This document shows positions 24,431 to 32,873 of a DNA stretch of 64,000 bases, piece by piece. This DNA is from an uncultured Oscillospiraceae bacterium (GTDB taxonomy: Bacteria > Bacillota > Clostridia > Oscillospirales > Oscillospiraceae), in NCBI GenBank assembly GCA_910578735.1, contig CAJTSQ010000011.1, forward strand, positions 1-64,000, in the 5' to 3' direction. The notes below the pieces were generated by a model, which had not been told where the DNA came from, made no database searches, and saw nothing but the letters and a program-made list of their open reading frames with translations. Both the position numbers and the translations under genes were made by a program. Numbering within the stretch: the first letter of the stretch is position 1; each line of letters opens with the position of its first letter.

Positions 24431-25138
24431 ATGCGTCCATGGCGGCGGGAGCTGGTGCGGTATCTGCGGCGTCCGGTACGCCGCCGGCGGGCGGCTTGGA
24501 CGGGCTCCGGCCCTGCGCTGCGAATCCCCCCGGCCTTTCTCACTTTGGGGGTGGCCCTGGTGGTGGCGGCGTCGGTCATCGCCCTGCTGGAGAACAAGCT
24601 GCGCCCGGTGGTGGTGGAGATCGCCGCCGCCCAGGCGCAAAACACCATGACCGCTGTGGTGGAAAACGCCGTCACCGCCGACTTGGCTGCCCGTCAGGTC
24701 AGCTACGCCGATTTTGTCACCATCCAGCGGGACGAGGGGGGCGCCATCACCGCCCTGACCACCGACATGGCCCGGATGAATCTGCTTCGGTCGGAGCTCA
24801 CCGCCGCTGTCCTGGAGGCCCTGGAGGGGGTGGACGTGTCCGATGTCCAAGTTCCCCTGGGCAGCCTCTTCGACCTGGAGCCCCTGTGGGCCAAGGGTCC
24901 GGCGCTGAAAGCCAAAGCTATGACGGTAGGCACGGTGCGGGCGGAGTTCGACAGCCAGTTCACCTCCGCCGGGGTAAATCAGACCCTCCACCGCATCTGG
25001 CTGGAGGTGGATGTCCCCATGACCCTGCTGCTCCCCGGCGGGGAGGTGGAGGCCAGCCTCCACACCCGGCTGTGCGTGGCTGAGACGGTAATCGTAGGGA
25101 AGGTGCCTGACACCTACTTACAACTGGACCGGACCTAG
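24431..25138 (+). CDS. yunB: Sporulation protein YunB-like
   Basis: A 235-residue protein with a basic N-terminus, one membrane helix (residues about 37-56) and an extracytoplasmic domain. The helix is followed by LRPVVVEIAAAQAQNTMTAVVENAV and later YADFVTIQRDEGGAITALTTD, both typical of YunB, with a C-terminal VPDTYLQLD. YunB is a mother-cell sporulation protein of unknown biochemical role. I prefer the ATG at 24431 over a GTG at 24422, which overlaps the ribosome site. Confidence 0.85.
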   Translation: MRPWRRELVRYLRRPVRRRRAAWTGSGPALRIPPAFLTLGVALVVAASVIALLENKLRPVVVEIAAAQAQNTMTAVVENAVTADLAARQVSYADFVTIQRDEGGAITALTTDMARMNLLRSELTAAVLEALEGVDVSDVQVPLGSLFDLEPLWAKGPALKAKAMTVGTVRAEFDSQFTSAGVNQTLHRIWLEVDVPMTLLLPGGEVEASLHTRLCVAETVIVGKVPDTYLQLDRT

Positions 25139-25159
25139 ACAAAAGACAGGAGAATCGAC

Positions 25160-25846
25160 GTGATACTGGATATTTTAGGCTATGTAAGGCAGATGGTCCC
25201 ACTGGGAGCCGCTGCGCTGGCTGTCTTTTTCCTCCTTCGGCCGGCACGAAAAAGGCGGCTTAGCGGGATGAATCTGGTTAGCTCCGCCTGCCGGGAGACC
25301 GCACTGGCCCTGTTTTTGGTGTTTTGTGCCGGGTTGGCGGCACTTACCCTGTTTCCCGCCAACCTCTGGGCCTATGTATTTGACTGGGTCTTCCGCCGGG
25401 ACTATTGGAACTGGGGGTGGGGCGTCAGCGGCTGGCGGTTGGCAGACTTCTATCCCAGCTGGGAGGAGACCGCGTCGCAGTTTGCGTACCTGCCCAACAT
25501 GCTCACGCCCTTTGAGGAGATATCCCGGGCGCTGAACCGGCGGAGCTACTGGCTGCTGTTCATGCTGCTGGGCAATATCATCATGTTTATGCCCCTGGGC
25601 TTCTTCCCGGCCCTGCTGTGGCGGAGGTGGAGGTGGTGGAGGTCCCTGCTGGCGGGCTTCTGTACCTCCGCTTCCATCGAGTTTATCCAGTTTTTCATCG
25701 GCCGCAGCACCGACATCGACGACGTGATTCTGAACACCACCGGGGCTCTGGCCGGCTTCTGGGTGTTCTGCCTGCTGCGGGCGATTTTCCCCAATTTTAT
25801 CGAAAAGTTTCAATGTCAGCCCAGAGGAGGATACTATCGTGGATGA
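25160..25846 (+). CDS. VanZ family membrane protein
   Basis: A 228-residue protein with about five membrane helices. The conserved region NIIMFMPLGFFPALLW ... SIEFIQFFIGRSTDIDDVILNTTGALAGF (residues about 133-190) is the VanZ signature. VanZ proteins give low-level teicoplanin resistance in Enterococcus; most chromosomal members have no assigned role. The start is GTG at 25160 after AGGAGAA. Its end overlaps the start of ligA by eight bases, so the two are translationally coupled. Confidence 0.85.
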   Translation: MILDILGYVRQMVPLGAAALAVFFLLRPARKRRLSGMNLVSSACRETALALFLVFCAGLAALTLFPANLWAYVFDWVFRRDYWNWGWGVSGWRLADFYPSWEETASQFAYLPNMLTPFEEISRALNRRSYWLLFMLLGNIIMFMPLGFFPALLWRRWRWWRSLLAGFCTSASIEFIQFFIGRSTDIDDVILNTTGALAGFWVFCLLRAIFPNFIEKFQCQPRGGYYRG

Positions 25847-27809
25847 TTTTACCGAAATCGAGGCCCTGCGCCGGGAGCTGATCCAGGCGGGCCATGAGTA
25901 CTATGTGCTGGACAAGCCCACCATGTCCGACTTCGACTACGACCACAAGCTCCGCCGCCTGGAGGAGCTGGAGGCGGCCCATCCGGAGGCCGTCACCCCC
26001 GACTCGCCCACCCAGCGGGTGGGTGGCCAGCCCCTGGACGCCTTCACTCAGGTACGCCACCAGGTGCCTCTGGAGTCCCTCCAGGATGTGTTTGATTTCC
26101 AGGAGCTGGAGGCCTTCGACCAGCGGGTGAAGGGAGTTGTCCCCGAAGCGGAGTATGTGGTGGAGCCCAAGGTGGACGGCCTTTCGGTAGCGCTGGAGTA
26201 TGAGGACGGTCTCTTTGTCCGGGGGGCCACCCGGGGGGACGGCCAGGTGGGGGAGGATGTCACCGAAAATCTGCGCACCGTCCGGTCCATCCCCCTGAAA
26301 ATTCCCGACGCCCCGCCCCGGCTTATCGTCCGGGGAGAGGTGTATATGCCCAAAAAAGTGTTCCACGCCCTGAACGAGGAGCGCGAGCGCAGGGGAGAGG
26401 CCCTGTTTGCCAATCCCCGCAACGCCGCCGCCGGCTCTCTGCGCCAGCTGGACCCCAAGGTGGCCGCCTCCCGCAGGCTGGATATCGCGGTGTTTAACAT
26501 CCAGTGGCCCCAAGAGGAGTTTTCCACCCACCTGGAAACGCTGGACTACCTGCGGAACAAGGGGTTTAAAGTGATACCACATTACAGCTGTGCCCAGGTG
26601 TCTCAGGCTACGGAGCGCATCACCGAGATTGGGGAGACCAGAGAGACTTTCCCCTTTGATATTGACGGCGCAGTTGTAAAGGTAAATAACCTGTCACAGC
26701 GTGCGGCGCTTGGCTCCACGGCCAAATTTCCACGCTGGGCCGCCGCCTACAAGTACCCCCCGGAGGTCAAGCCGGCCCAAGTGGTGGATATCGTGATTCA
26801 GGTGGGGCGCACCGGGGTACTCACCCCCAAGGCGGTACTCACTCCCGTCCGGCTGGCGGGCACTACCGTCACCAACGCAACCCTCCACAATCAGGATTTT
26901 ATTTCGGAAAAGGACATTCGCATCGGAGACACCGTTCTGGTGCGCAAGGCGGGGGAGATCATCCCCGAGGTGCTGTCGGTGGTGGAGGACAAGCGTCCGG
27001 AGGGGACGCAGCCCTGGTTTCTGCCCAAAACCTGCCCGGTGTGCGGGGCCCCGGTGGAACGGGACGAGGACGGGGCCCACACCCGCTGTACCGGAGCGGA
27101 GTGCCCCGCCCAGCTGCTGCGCAACCTGGCCCACTTTGCCAGCCGGGACGCCATGGACATCGAGGGCCTGGGTATCGCCGTGGTGGAAAATCTGGTCAAT
27201 GCCCAGCTGGTCAAAACTCCGGGGGACCTGTATTTCTTAAATGAGGAGGATGTGGCCCGGCTGGAGCGGATGGGCAAGCGCTCCGCCAAAAAGCTGCTGG
27301 CCGCCCTGGAGAAGTCCAAGGAGCAGGACCTGTCCCGGCTGATTTACGCCTTTGGCATCCGTCAGGTGGGGCAGAAGGCGGGCAAAATTCTGGCGGCCCG
27401 GTTCCAGACGCTGGAAAACCTGCAAAATGCCACGCTGGAGGAACTCACCGCCGTGGACGATATCGGAGAGATCACTGCCCAGAGTATTCTGGACTGGATG
27501 GCCAGCCCCCAGAGCCGGCACCTGATCGACCGGCTGCGGGAGGCCGGCGTGAACATGACGGCGGCGGAGCAGGGGAGCGACCGGCGGTTTGAAGGCATGA
27601 CCTTTGTCCTCACCGGCACGCTGGAGAAATTCACCCGGGACGAGGCCAGCGAGATGATCGAGGCCCGGGGGGGCAAGTCCTCCGGCTCGGTGTCCAAAAA
27701 AACCACCTACGTGGTGGCAGGGGAGGCGGCCGGCTCCAAGCTGCGGAAGGCCCAGGAGCTGGGAATCCCCGTCCTCACAGAGGAAGAATTTTTAGCGCTG
27801 CTGAAGTAA
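25839..27809 (+). CDS. ligA: NAD-dependent DNA ligase
   Basis: A 656-residue ligase sealing nicks in replication and repair. The adenylation lysine lies in VEPKVDGLSVALEYEDG near residue 110. The OB fold, zinc finger (CPVCGAPVERDEDGAHTRC ... CPAQ, about 395-425), helix-hairpin-helix region and C-terminal BRCT domain (GMTFVLTGTLEKFTRDEAS, about 585-656) are all present. Start is GTG at 25839 after AGAGGAGG, inside the end of vanZ. Confidence 0.96.
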   Translation: MDDFTEIEALRRELIQAGHEYYVLDKPTMSDFDYDHKLRRLEELEAAHPEAVTPDSPTQRVGGQPLDAFTQVRHQVPLESLQDVFDFQELEAFDQRVKGVVPEAEYVVEPKVDGLSVALEYEDGLFVRGATRGDGQVGEDVTENLRTVRSIPLKIPDAPPRLIVRGEVYMPKKVFHALNEERERRGEALFANPRNAAAGSLRQLDPKVAASRRLDIAVFNIQWPQEEFSTHLETLDYLRNKGFKVIPHYSCAQVSQATERITEIGETRETFPFDIDGAVVKVNNLSQRAALGSTAKFPRWAAAYKYPPEVKPAQVVDIVIQVGRTGVLTPKAVLTPVRLAGTTVTNATLHNQDFISEKDIRIGDTVLVRKAGEIIPEVLSVVEDKRPEGTQPWFLPKTCPVCGAPVERDEDGAHTRCTGAECPAQLLRNLAHFASRDAMDIEGLGIAVVENLVNAQLVKTPGDLYFLNEEDVARLERMGKRSAKKLLAALEKSKEQDLSRLIYAFGIRQVGQKAGKILAARFQTLENLQNATLEELTAVDDIGEITAQSILDWMASPQSRHLIDRLREAGVNMTAAEQGSDRRFEGMTFVLTGTLEKFTRDEASEMIEARGGKSSGSVSKKTTYVVAGEAAGSKLRKAQELGIPVLTEEEFLALLK

Positions 27810-27831
27810 GAGAGAAAAGGGGAGAGGCCGG

Positions 27832-28773
27832 GTGAAAAAAGGATACCTCTATATTGCCGTGGCAGTGGTGATGTTTACCTCCTTCGAGGTAGTGCTGAAA
27901 TTCATCGCCGGACAGATCAACCCGGTCCAGCTGACGTTGTGCCGGTTTGCCATCGGCTTTGTGTTCCTGCTGCCAATGGCCCTGCACAATCTGAAAAAGC
28001 GGGGGAAGCGGCTGGACGGCAAGTCCATGGCCTATTTCGCCCTGCTGGGCCTTATCGGTATCGCCCTCTGTATGCCCATCTTACAGATGGCGGTGAGCTA
28101 TACCGGCTCCTCGGTGTCGGCGCTGATGTTCAGCTGTAACCCGGTATTTGTGGCGTTTCTGGCCTTTTTTCTGTTAAAAGAGCCCATTAAACCCCGCCAT
28201 ATTGCCGCCCTGACCCTGGAAATTATCGGCACAGTGGTGATTATCAGCCCCTGGAACACCAGGGTGAACATGACCGGCGCCGCCCTGGCCCTGCTGTCCA
28301 CCCTGCTGTTCTCCCTGTACGGGGTGATGGGCAAGCGGAAGGTGGCGGAGTTCGGCGGGGCGGTGGTCACATGCTTCGGCTTCCTGTTCGGCAGCCTGAT
28401 TGTGCTGGCTTTCATCCTGATCTCCCACATCCCGGCGGTGGCTCAGCTGTTTCAGGCTGCCGGCCTGGAGAGCTTCGCCAACATCCCCGTCTTTGCGGGC
28501 TACACCCTGCAAAATCTGCCCTATGTCCTCTTTGTGTCCGTGGGAGTGGCGGGGATTGGCTTCTGCGCTTACTTCCTGGCCATGGAGTACCAGCCGGCCA
28601 GTGTGGTCTCTCTGGTTTACTTTTTCAAGCCCGCCCTGTCGCCCATTTTAGGATGGGCAGTCCATGGGGAGGAAATATCCCAAAACATGCTTCTCGGTAT
28701 CGTGCTCATTGTGATCGGCTCCCTGTGCGCCATTATCCCGGGGATTCTGGAGAGCAGACAGGAAAAATCATAA
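27832..28773 (+). CDS. EamA (DMT) family transporter
   Basis: A 313-residue membrane protein with about ten helices in two EamA repeats. The first repeat includes FEVVLKFIAGQINPVQLTLCRFAIGF, and the second MTGAALALLSTLLFSLYGVMGKR. Members export amino acids or other metabolites; the cargo is not evident here. It starts with GTG 22 bases after ligA and ends just upstream of the DUF362 gene. Confidence 0.85.
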   Translation: MKKGYLYIAVAVVMFTSFEVVLKFIAGQINPVQLTLCRFAIGFVFLLPMALHNLKKRGKRLDGKSMAYFALLGLIGIALCMPILQMAVSYTGSSVSALMFSCNPVFVAFLAFFLLKEPIKPRHIAALTLEIIGTVVIISPWNTRVNMTGAALALLSTLLFSLYGVMGKRKVAEFGGAVVTCFGFLFGSLIVLAFILISHIPAVAQLFQAAGLESFANIPVFAGYTLQNLPYVLFVSVGVAGIGFCAYFLAMEYQPASVVSLVYFFKPALSPILGWAVHGEEISQNMLLGIVLIVIGSLCAIIPGILESRQEKS

Positions 28774-28843
28774 TTTCCTCTTGACTTAAAGGGCACTTCA
28801 TATGATATAGTTCTAACACATTTACTTAGAAGGAGAGGCAATC

Positions 28844-29974
28844 ATGGAAAAAGCAAAGGTTTATTTTACTGATTTCCACACAGAGGCCTTTGGCGACGGC
28901 CTGCCCACCAAGCTGAAAAAGCTGATGAAAAAGGCGGGCATCCAGGAGTTGGACCTGGAGGGCAAGTTTGTGGCCATTAAGATGCACTTCGGCGAGCTGG
29001 GCAACATCAGCTACCTGCGGCCCAACTACGCCCGGGCGGTGGTGGACGTGGTCAAGGAGCTGGGGGGCAAGCCCTTCCTTACCGACTGCAACACCATGTA
29101 TCCCGGCAGCCGGAAAAACGCCCTGGAGCATCTGGAGTGCGCCTGGCAGAACGGCTTTACCCCTCTTACCGTGGGCTGTCCCATCCTGATCGGCGACGGC
29201 TTGAAGGGCACTGACGACGTGGAGGTCCCTGTGGAGGGGGGCGAATATGTGGAGAAGGCCAAGATCGGCCGGGCCATCATGGACGCCGACGTATTTATCA
29301 GCCTGACCCACTTCAAGGGCCACGAGATGGCCGGTTTTGGCGGCGCCATCAAGAACATCGGCATGGGCTGCGGCTCCCGGGCGGGGAAGAAGGAGCAGCA
29401 CGCCAGCGGCAAGCCCCGAATTGCCGTTGATGCCTGCCGGGGCTGCCGTCGCTGTCAGAAGGAGTGCGCCAACAGTGGACTGGTCTTTGATGAGCAGACC
29501 CGGAAGATGCGGGTGGACGACGCCCACTGCGTGGGCTGCGGCCGCTGCCTGGGGGCCTGTAACTTCGACGCCATCTACTTCACCAACGACAACGCCCAGG
29601 CCGCTCTCAACTGCCGCATGGCGGAGTACACCAAGGCGGTGGTGGACGGCCGGCCCCAGTTCCACATCTCCCTGATTGTGGATGTGTCCCCCAACTGCGA
29701 CTGCCACGGAGAGAACGACGTGCCCATCCTGCCCAACATCGGCATGTTCGTCTCCACCGACCCCCTGGCCCTGGACCAGGCCTGCGTAGATGCCTGCCTG
29801 GCCGCCCAGCCCATGCCGGGCAGCCAGCTGGCCAAGCACCTGGCCGACCCGGCGTTTCACGACCACCACGACCACTTTATCAACTCCACCCCGGAGTCGG
29901 AGTGGCGCAGCTGCCTGGAGCACGCCGAGAAGATTGGACTGGGCACGCGGGAGTATGAGCTGATTGAGATGTAA
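28844..29974 (+). CDS. DUF362 protein with two 4Fe-4S ferredoxin motifs
   Basis: A 376-residue soluble protein. The DUF362 part (residues about 1-180) includes VAIKMHFGELGN and LTHFKGHEMAGFGGAIKNIGMGC. It is followed by two ferredoxin motifs, CRGCRRCQKEC and CVGCGRCLGAC, near residues 197-240, then a return to DUF362 (VSTDPLALDQACVDAC). Proteins of this type occur in anaerobes, with an unassigned redox role. A good ribosome site AGAAGGAGAGG precedes the ATG. Confidence 0.88.
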   Translation: MEKAKVYFTDFHTEAFGDGLPTKLKKLMKKAGIQELDLEGKFVAIKMHFGELGNISYLRPNYARAVVDVVKELGGKPFLTDCNTMYPGSRKNALEHLECAWQNGFTPLTVGCPILIGDGLKGTDDVEVPVEGGEYVEKAKIGRAIMDADVFISLTHFKGHEMAGFGGAIKNIGMGCGSRAGKKEQHASGKPRIAVDACRGCRRCQKECANSGLVFDEQTRKMRVDDAHCVGCGRCLGACNFDAIYFTNDNAQAALNCRMAEYTKAVVDGRPQFHISLIVDVSPNCDCHGENDVPILPNIGMFVSTDPLALDQACVDACLAAQPMPGSQLAKHLADPAFHDHHDHFINSTPESEWRSCLEHAEKIGLGTREYELIEM

Positions 29975-30011
29975 AGGAAAAGCACCTGTCATAAAACACC
30001 CGTAAAAATTA

Positions 30012-30053
30012 ACGGACGCCGCAAGGATTTTTCACCTGCGGCGTCCGTTTTAT
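30012..30053. terminator. Terminator after the DUF362 gene
   Basis: A perfect 12-bp stem (30012-30023 with 30037-30048) is followed by TTTTAT on the plus strand; the AAAAATT on the other side makes it possibly bidirectional. Confidence 0.8.
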
Positions 30054-30116
30054 GATTTCCATGGGCGCTGCAGGTGGACCCTGATGGCTCTGCCCGTGTA
30101 TGATGGCTATTTCAGT

Positions 30117-30485
30117 TCAGTCACTTCTTTTTTCGCTGTTATCGTCAGAAAATGTATTTTTCAGCAGCAGGTCCACCATGAACACTGATACGCAGAACAG
30201 CGCCATCTGGCCCACAATCAGCCACACCCAGAAGGCGGCGTAATTGTCCTTAAAGAGGACCATCAAAACAGCGCTGGCTCCTCCGCTGATAATCCCGATC
30301 CGCATCCACAGACTGGAGCAGTGGCGGTGGGCTGTGGACCAGGCCTCCGGGTCCTTCCGGGTCAGCTCGGTGCTGTAGGCCAGGCCCTTGGACTGATAGG
30401 GGGGAGGGGAAATTTTCCACATCAGTCCCACAATCACCATGGCTGCCGGGGCCAGCATGACGACGATAAAATAGAGTGTGTACAT
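30117..30485 (-). CDS. SdpI/YhfL-like small membrane protein
   Basis: A 122-residue protein with three predicted membrane helices (about 3-24, 60-80, 84-108). Between the first two lies PPPYQSKGLAYSTELTRKDPEAWSTAHRHCSSLW, which matches the SdpI-type motif in which R-T-x-x-S-x-x-S-x-x-A-W precedes a helix. SdpI gives immunity to the SdpC toxin in Bacillus, but most SdpI-like proteins have no known role. The gene sits 14 bases after xerC and is probably cotranscribed. Confidence 0.7.
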   Translation of the reverse strand: MYTLYFIVVMLAPAAMVIVGLMWKISPPPYQSKGLAYSTELTRKDPEAWSTAHRHCSSLWMRIGIISGGASAVLMVLFKDNYAAFWVWLIVGQMALFCVSVFMVDLLLKNTFSDDNSEKRSD

Positions 30486-30499
30486 GGTAAAACCTCGCT

Positions 30500-31495
30500 T
30501 TACTCAGATTCTTTCTCTTTTTTAGGCTTTTTCCGCTGCTTCGCGCCCCCCAAGGGGTTGGCCTTGGCGGCGGCCCGCAGGTCCTCATTGTCCACATGGG
30601 TGTAGATCTGCGTGGTGTTCAGGTGGTCGTGGCCCAGCACCTCCTGGAGAGTACGCACATCCACGCCGTTTTGCAGCATCAGGGTGGCGGCGGTGTGGCG
30701 CAGCTTGTGGGAGGAATACTGGGTGCTGTCCAGCCCGGCAGCGGTCAGGTGCTTCTTCACCAGCTTGTGGACCGCCGCTGTGGAGATGCGCCGGCGGTTC
30801 TGCAGGGTGACAAACAGGGCATTCTGGTCCACCAGAGTCATGGCGTCCCGCTCGTCGAGCCAGTCTGCCAGCGCCCGCTGACAGGCGTCGTTCAGATACA
30901 GCATCCGCTCCTTGTTGCCCTTACCAAGCACCCGCAGCTGATCGCCCCGAACATCTGTTTTATTCAGCCCAACCAGCTCGGAGATACGCAGGCCGCAGTT
31001 GAGGAACAGGGTCAAAATGCAGTAATCCCGATTGGCATTTTTTCCGTCCACATTGTCCAAAAGGTCCAGACTTTCATCCAGATTCAGGTATTTCGGCAGG
31101 GATTTCTTCAATCTGGGCGAATCCAGGTCCTGAACGGGGTTTGTCTCCAGCAGCTTGGCCTTGTTAGTGAGGTACTTATAAAAGGACCGGATGGTGGCCA
31201 CCTTGCGGGCCCGGGACGTGTTGTTCAGACCGCGGTCCCGGGACAGGTAATTCATGTAGGAATAGATATCCGTCAGAGTGATGTCCCGGACCAGAGACAG
31301 GTCCACATCGTCAATGGAGATATCGTCCAGCGGGATATCTTTGAACGCCGGGCGTTTGTTCTGCTTCAGGAAGCGGAAAAAGTTCCGCAGGTCCAGACAG
31401 TATTCATCAACCGTCCGGCGGGAGTGTCCCTGAATGGTCTCGTGGTAGACCAGAAAATCCCGGAGAATGGGCGGCGCTTCGGTGCGGTAGTCCAT
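30500..31495 (-). CDS. Tyrosine recombinase, XerC-type
   Basis: A 331-residue recombinase. The N-terminal SAM-like domain is residues about 5-110. The catalytic residues are in NCGLRISELVGL (R), LGKGNKERMLYL (K), HKLRHTAATLML (H-x-x-R) and LGHDHLNTTQIYTHV (H and Y). The C-terminus has a Lys-rich tail of about 20 residues. Together with the XerD at 19754-20635 it could form the dimer-resolving pair, though it lies far from it; no mobile element borders are seen near it. Confidence 0.88.
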   Translation of the reverse strand: MDYRTEAPPILRDFLVYHETIQGHSRRTVDEYCLDLRNFFRFLKQNKRPAFKDIPLDDISIDDVDLSLVRDITLTDIYSYMNYLSRDRGLNNTSRARKVATIRSFYKYLTNKAKLLETNPVQDLDSPRLKKSLPKYLNLDESLDLLDNVDGKNANRDYCILTLFLNCGLRISELVGLNKTDVRGDQLRVLGKGNKERMLYLNDACQRALADWLDERDAMTLVDQNALFVTLQNRRRISTAAVHKLVKKHLTAAGLDSTQYSSHKLRHTAATLMLQNGVDVRTLQEVLGHDHLNTTQIYTHVDNEDLRAAAKANPLGGAKQRKKPKKEKESE

Positions 31496-31515
31496 AGACA
31501 GGCCGGATTCCTCAA

Positions 31516-31545
31516 ATCATAGCGTTCAGCCTCCACTCAGGTCAA
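31516..31545 (-). promoter_or_regulatory. Promoter for xerC
   Basis: Minus-strand TTGACC and TATGAT are separated by 18 bases. The -35 element lies within the neighbouring 13-bp palindrome. Confidence 0.65.
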
Positions 31546-31568
31546 CAAAATTTTTATTTTGTTGACCT
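31539..31568. promoter_or_regulatory. Perfect 13-bp palindrome, terminator or operator
   Basis: AGGTCAACAAAAT and its complement flank a TTTT centre. The arms include the xerC -35 element. As an RNA hairpin it has no following T tract beyond the loop, so an operator at the xerC promoter is equally possible. Confidence 0.55.
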
Positions 31569-31608
31569 GATGCTCTGGGAGAATTTGAGGTCCCGGCGTC
31601 CCTCCTTT

Positions 31609-32031
31609 CTATCCATTCCAGCTCATGGTGTACTCTGATTCCGACGTCTGCGGGTCAACGCCCTCTGCGTCGATTTGAAAACCTCGATTGCGATAAAACG
31701 ACACCGCTGTTACATTCTTTTTGTAGACGCTCAAGCTCAGCTTCTGGCGGTTTTTCTTGGCGCGGTCGAGCAGCTGACTGCCGATCCCGTTCGTCCTGGC
31801 GGAGCTGTCCACAAATATGCCCGCGATGTAGTCGCCTGCAATGCCGATAAAGCCGTTGATTCCATGGCCGTCTTCCGCAACATAGACCTCCGCCTGTGGG
31901 ATCATGGCTTTGACCGTGTTGTAGCAGCTTCTCCAGTATTCCGGGTCGACAAAATGATGGGCTTCTATATTGGCGTTCAGCCAGATGGACATGACAGCGT
32001 CCAAATCGCCGGCCCGAAATGTTCTTACCAT
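31609..32031 (-). CDS. GNAT family N-acetyltransferase
   Basis: A 140-residue enzyme. The acetyl-CoA loop is VDSSARTNGIGSQLLDRAKK (about residues 73-92, R/Q-x-x-G-x-G type with R-T-N-G-I-G), followed by SVYKKNVTAVSFYRNRGF, the usual C-terminal pair. The acceptor is unknown. The ATG at 32031 has GGAG six bases ahead; an upstream TTG is less well placed. It has its own strong promoter. Confidence 0.85.
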   Translation of the reverse strand: MVRTFRAGDLDAVMSIWLNANIEAHHFVDPEYWRSCYNTVKAMIPQAEVYVAEDGHGINGFIGIAGDYIAGIFVDSSARTNGIGSQLLDRAKKNRQKLSLSVYKKNVTAVSFYRNRGFQIDAEGVDPQTSESEYTMSWNG

Positions 32032-32063
32032 AATTTTCTCCAAAAATCCAAAGGTTGTTTAGT

Positions 32064-32092
32064 AGTATAGCACAGTTGCAAGGTACGGTCAA
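32064..32092 (-). promoter_or_regulatory. Promoter for the GNAT gene at 31609-32031
   Basis: Minus-strand TTGACC and TATACT are separated by 17 bases. The -35 context (TTTTGTTGACC) equals that of the xerC promoter. Confidence 0.7.
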
Positions 32093-32256
32093 CAAAAGTA
32101 TACTCCCCTGCCGTCCGATAATACTTCTGCCCTTTGCCCGGCAAAATATGACGAAGAAATCAGGAAAACGCTCCCATATTAGGAGGATTTTTATAAGCAG
32201 GTGGTTCGGTTTTTATCCAATTTGAAGATATTTTACAAGCCTGCAGTGGCGGCGGC

Positions 32257-32400
32257 TGGTATAATGGACCGCAAGGAGGCAGGTATGAAACGAGAGATAA
32301 GAACTGTATTTCAGACCAGAGCCACCTTACCAATTATTTTGACCGTTTCCTCGGCCTGTCCCCCGGAGCCTATCGGAATATTTTCTCCAGGAAAAAATAG
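32257..32400 (+). pseudogene. Remnant of an AraC-type regulator (promoter, start and C-terminal end)
   Basis: TGGTATAAT at 32257-32265 is an extended -10 element, GGAGG and an ATG (32285) follow, then only a few codons. From about 32305 another frame reads CISDQSHLTNYFDRFLGLSP and continues through a GAYRNIF segment to the stop at 32398-32400, which matches the second helix-turn-helix of AraC proteins. The central part is missing, so this looks like a large internal deletion. The rest of 32093-32256 holds nothing I recognise. Confidence 0.7.
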
Positions 32401-32414
32401 AAGGAGGGTTTGAA

Positions 32415-32837
32415 ATGGACTGGAAAAATGAAAAATGTGTTATGATTCTTGATGAAAGCCTGCCCTTGGGACTGATTGCAAATACAGCAGCGATTATGGG
32501 CATTACCCTTGGGAAGCAGCTGCCGGAGGTGGTGGGCACAGATGTTGCGGACCGGAGCGGCAATCTGCATCTGGGAATTATCGAGTTCCCGGTTCCGATT
32601 CTGAGAGGTTCCCCGGAGACCATCAAAGCGGTGCGAGAAAAACTCTACCAACCGGAGTTTCAGGAGCTGACTGTAGTTGATTTTTCCGACCTGGCCCAGG
32701 GGTGCAGGACCTACGGGGAATATATCTGCAAAATGGAACAGGTCCCGGAGGACGGGTTACAGTATTTTGGCGTGGCTATCTGTGGAGCAAAGAAAAAGGT
32801 CAATCAGCTCACCGGAAGTATGCCGCTGCTGCGATAA
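32415..32837 (+). CDS. DUF2000 family protein
   Basis: A 140-residue soluble protein. The N-terminal KCVMILDESLPLGLIANTAAIMGITLGKQLPEVVG and central FPVPILRGSPETIKAVREKL are characteristic of DUF2000, which adopts a peptidyl-tRNA-hydrolase II-like fold. Its role is unknown. Such genes often sit beside an AraC regulator, and the AraC remnant directly upstream fits that pairing, now broken. An AGGAGGG site precedes the ATG. Confidence 0.85.
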   Translation: MDWKNEKCVMILDESLPLGLIANTAAIMGITLGKQLPEVVGTDVADRSGNLHLGIIEFPVPILRGSPETIKAVREKLYQPEFQELTVVDFSDLAQGCRTYGEYICKMEQVPEDGLQYFGVAICGAKKKVNQLTGSMPLLR

Positions 32838-32841
32838 AACA

Positions 32842-32871
32842 GGGAGAGGCGCTTTGCACCTCTCCCCTTTT
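32842..32871. terminator. Bidirectional terminator between the DUF2000 gene and tyrS
   Basis: GGGAGAGG (32842-32849) pairs with CCTCTCCC (32859-32866). CTTTT follows on the plus strand and TGTTTTAT on the minus strand. Confidence 0.8.
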
Positions 32872-32873
32872 GC

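Noticed and set aside
30500..31608. Integrative element around the XerC-type gene
   Set aside because: No integrase-style att repeat, tRNA, excisionase or cargo genes nearby; neighbouring genes are ordinary.
31539..32092. Repeated GGTCAACAAAA suggesting a CRISPR or attachment site
   Set aside because: The copies are -35 elements of two good promoters on the minus strand; there is no regular spacing or spacer.
32201..32413. 70-residue frame on the plus strand
   Set aside because: It crosses the AraC remnant in another frame, has no ribosome site at its start, and reads as low-complexity.
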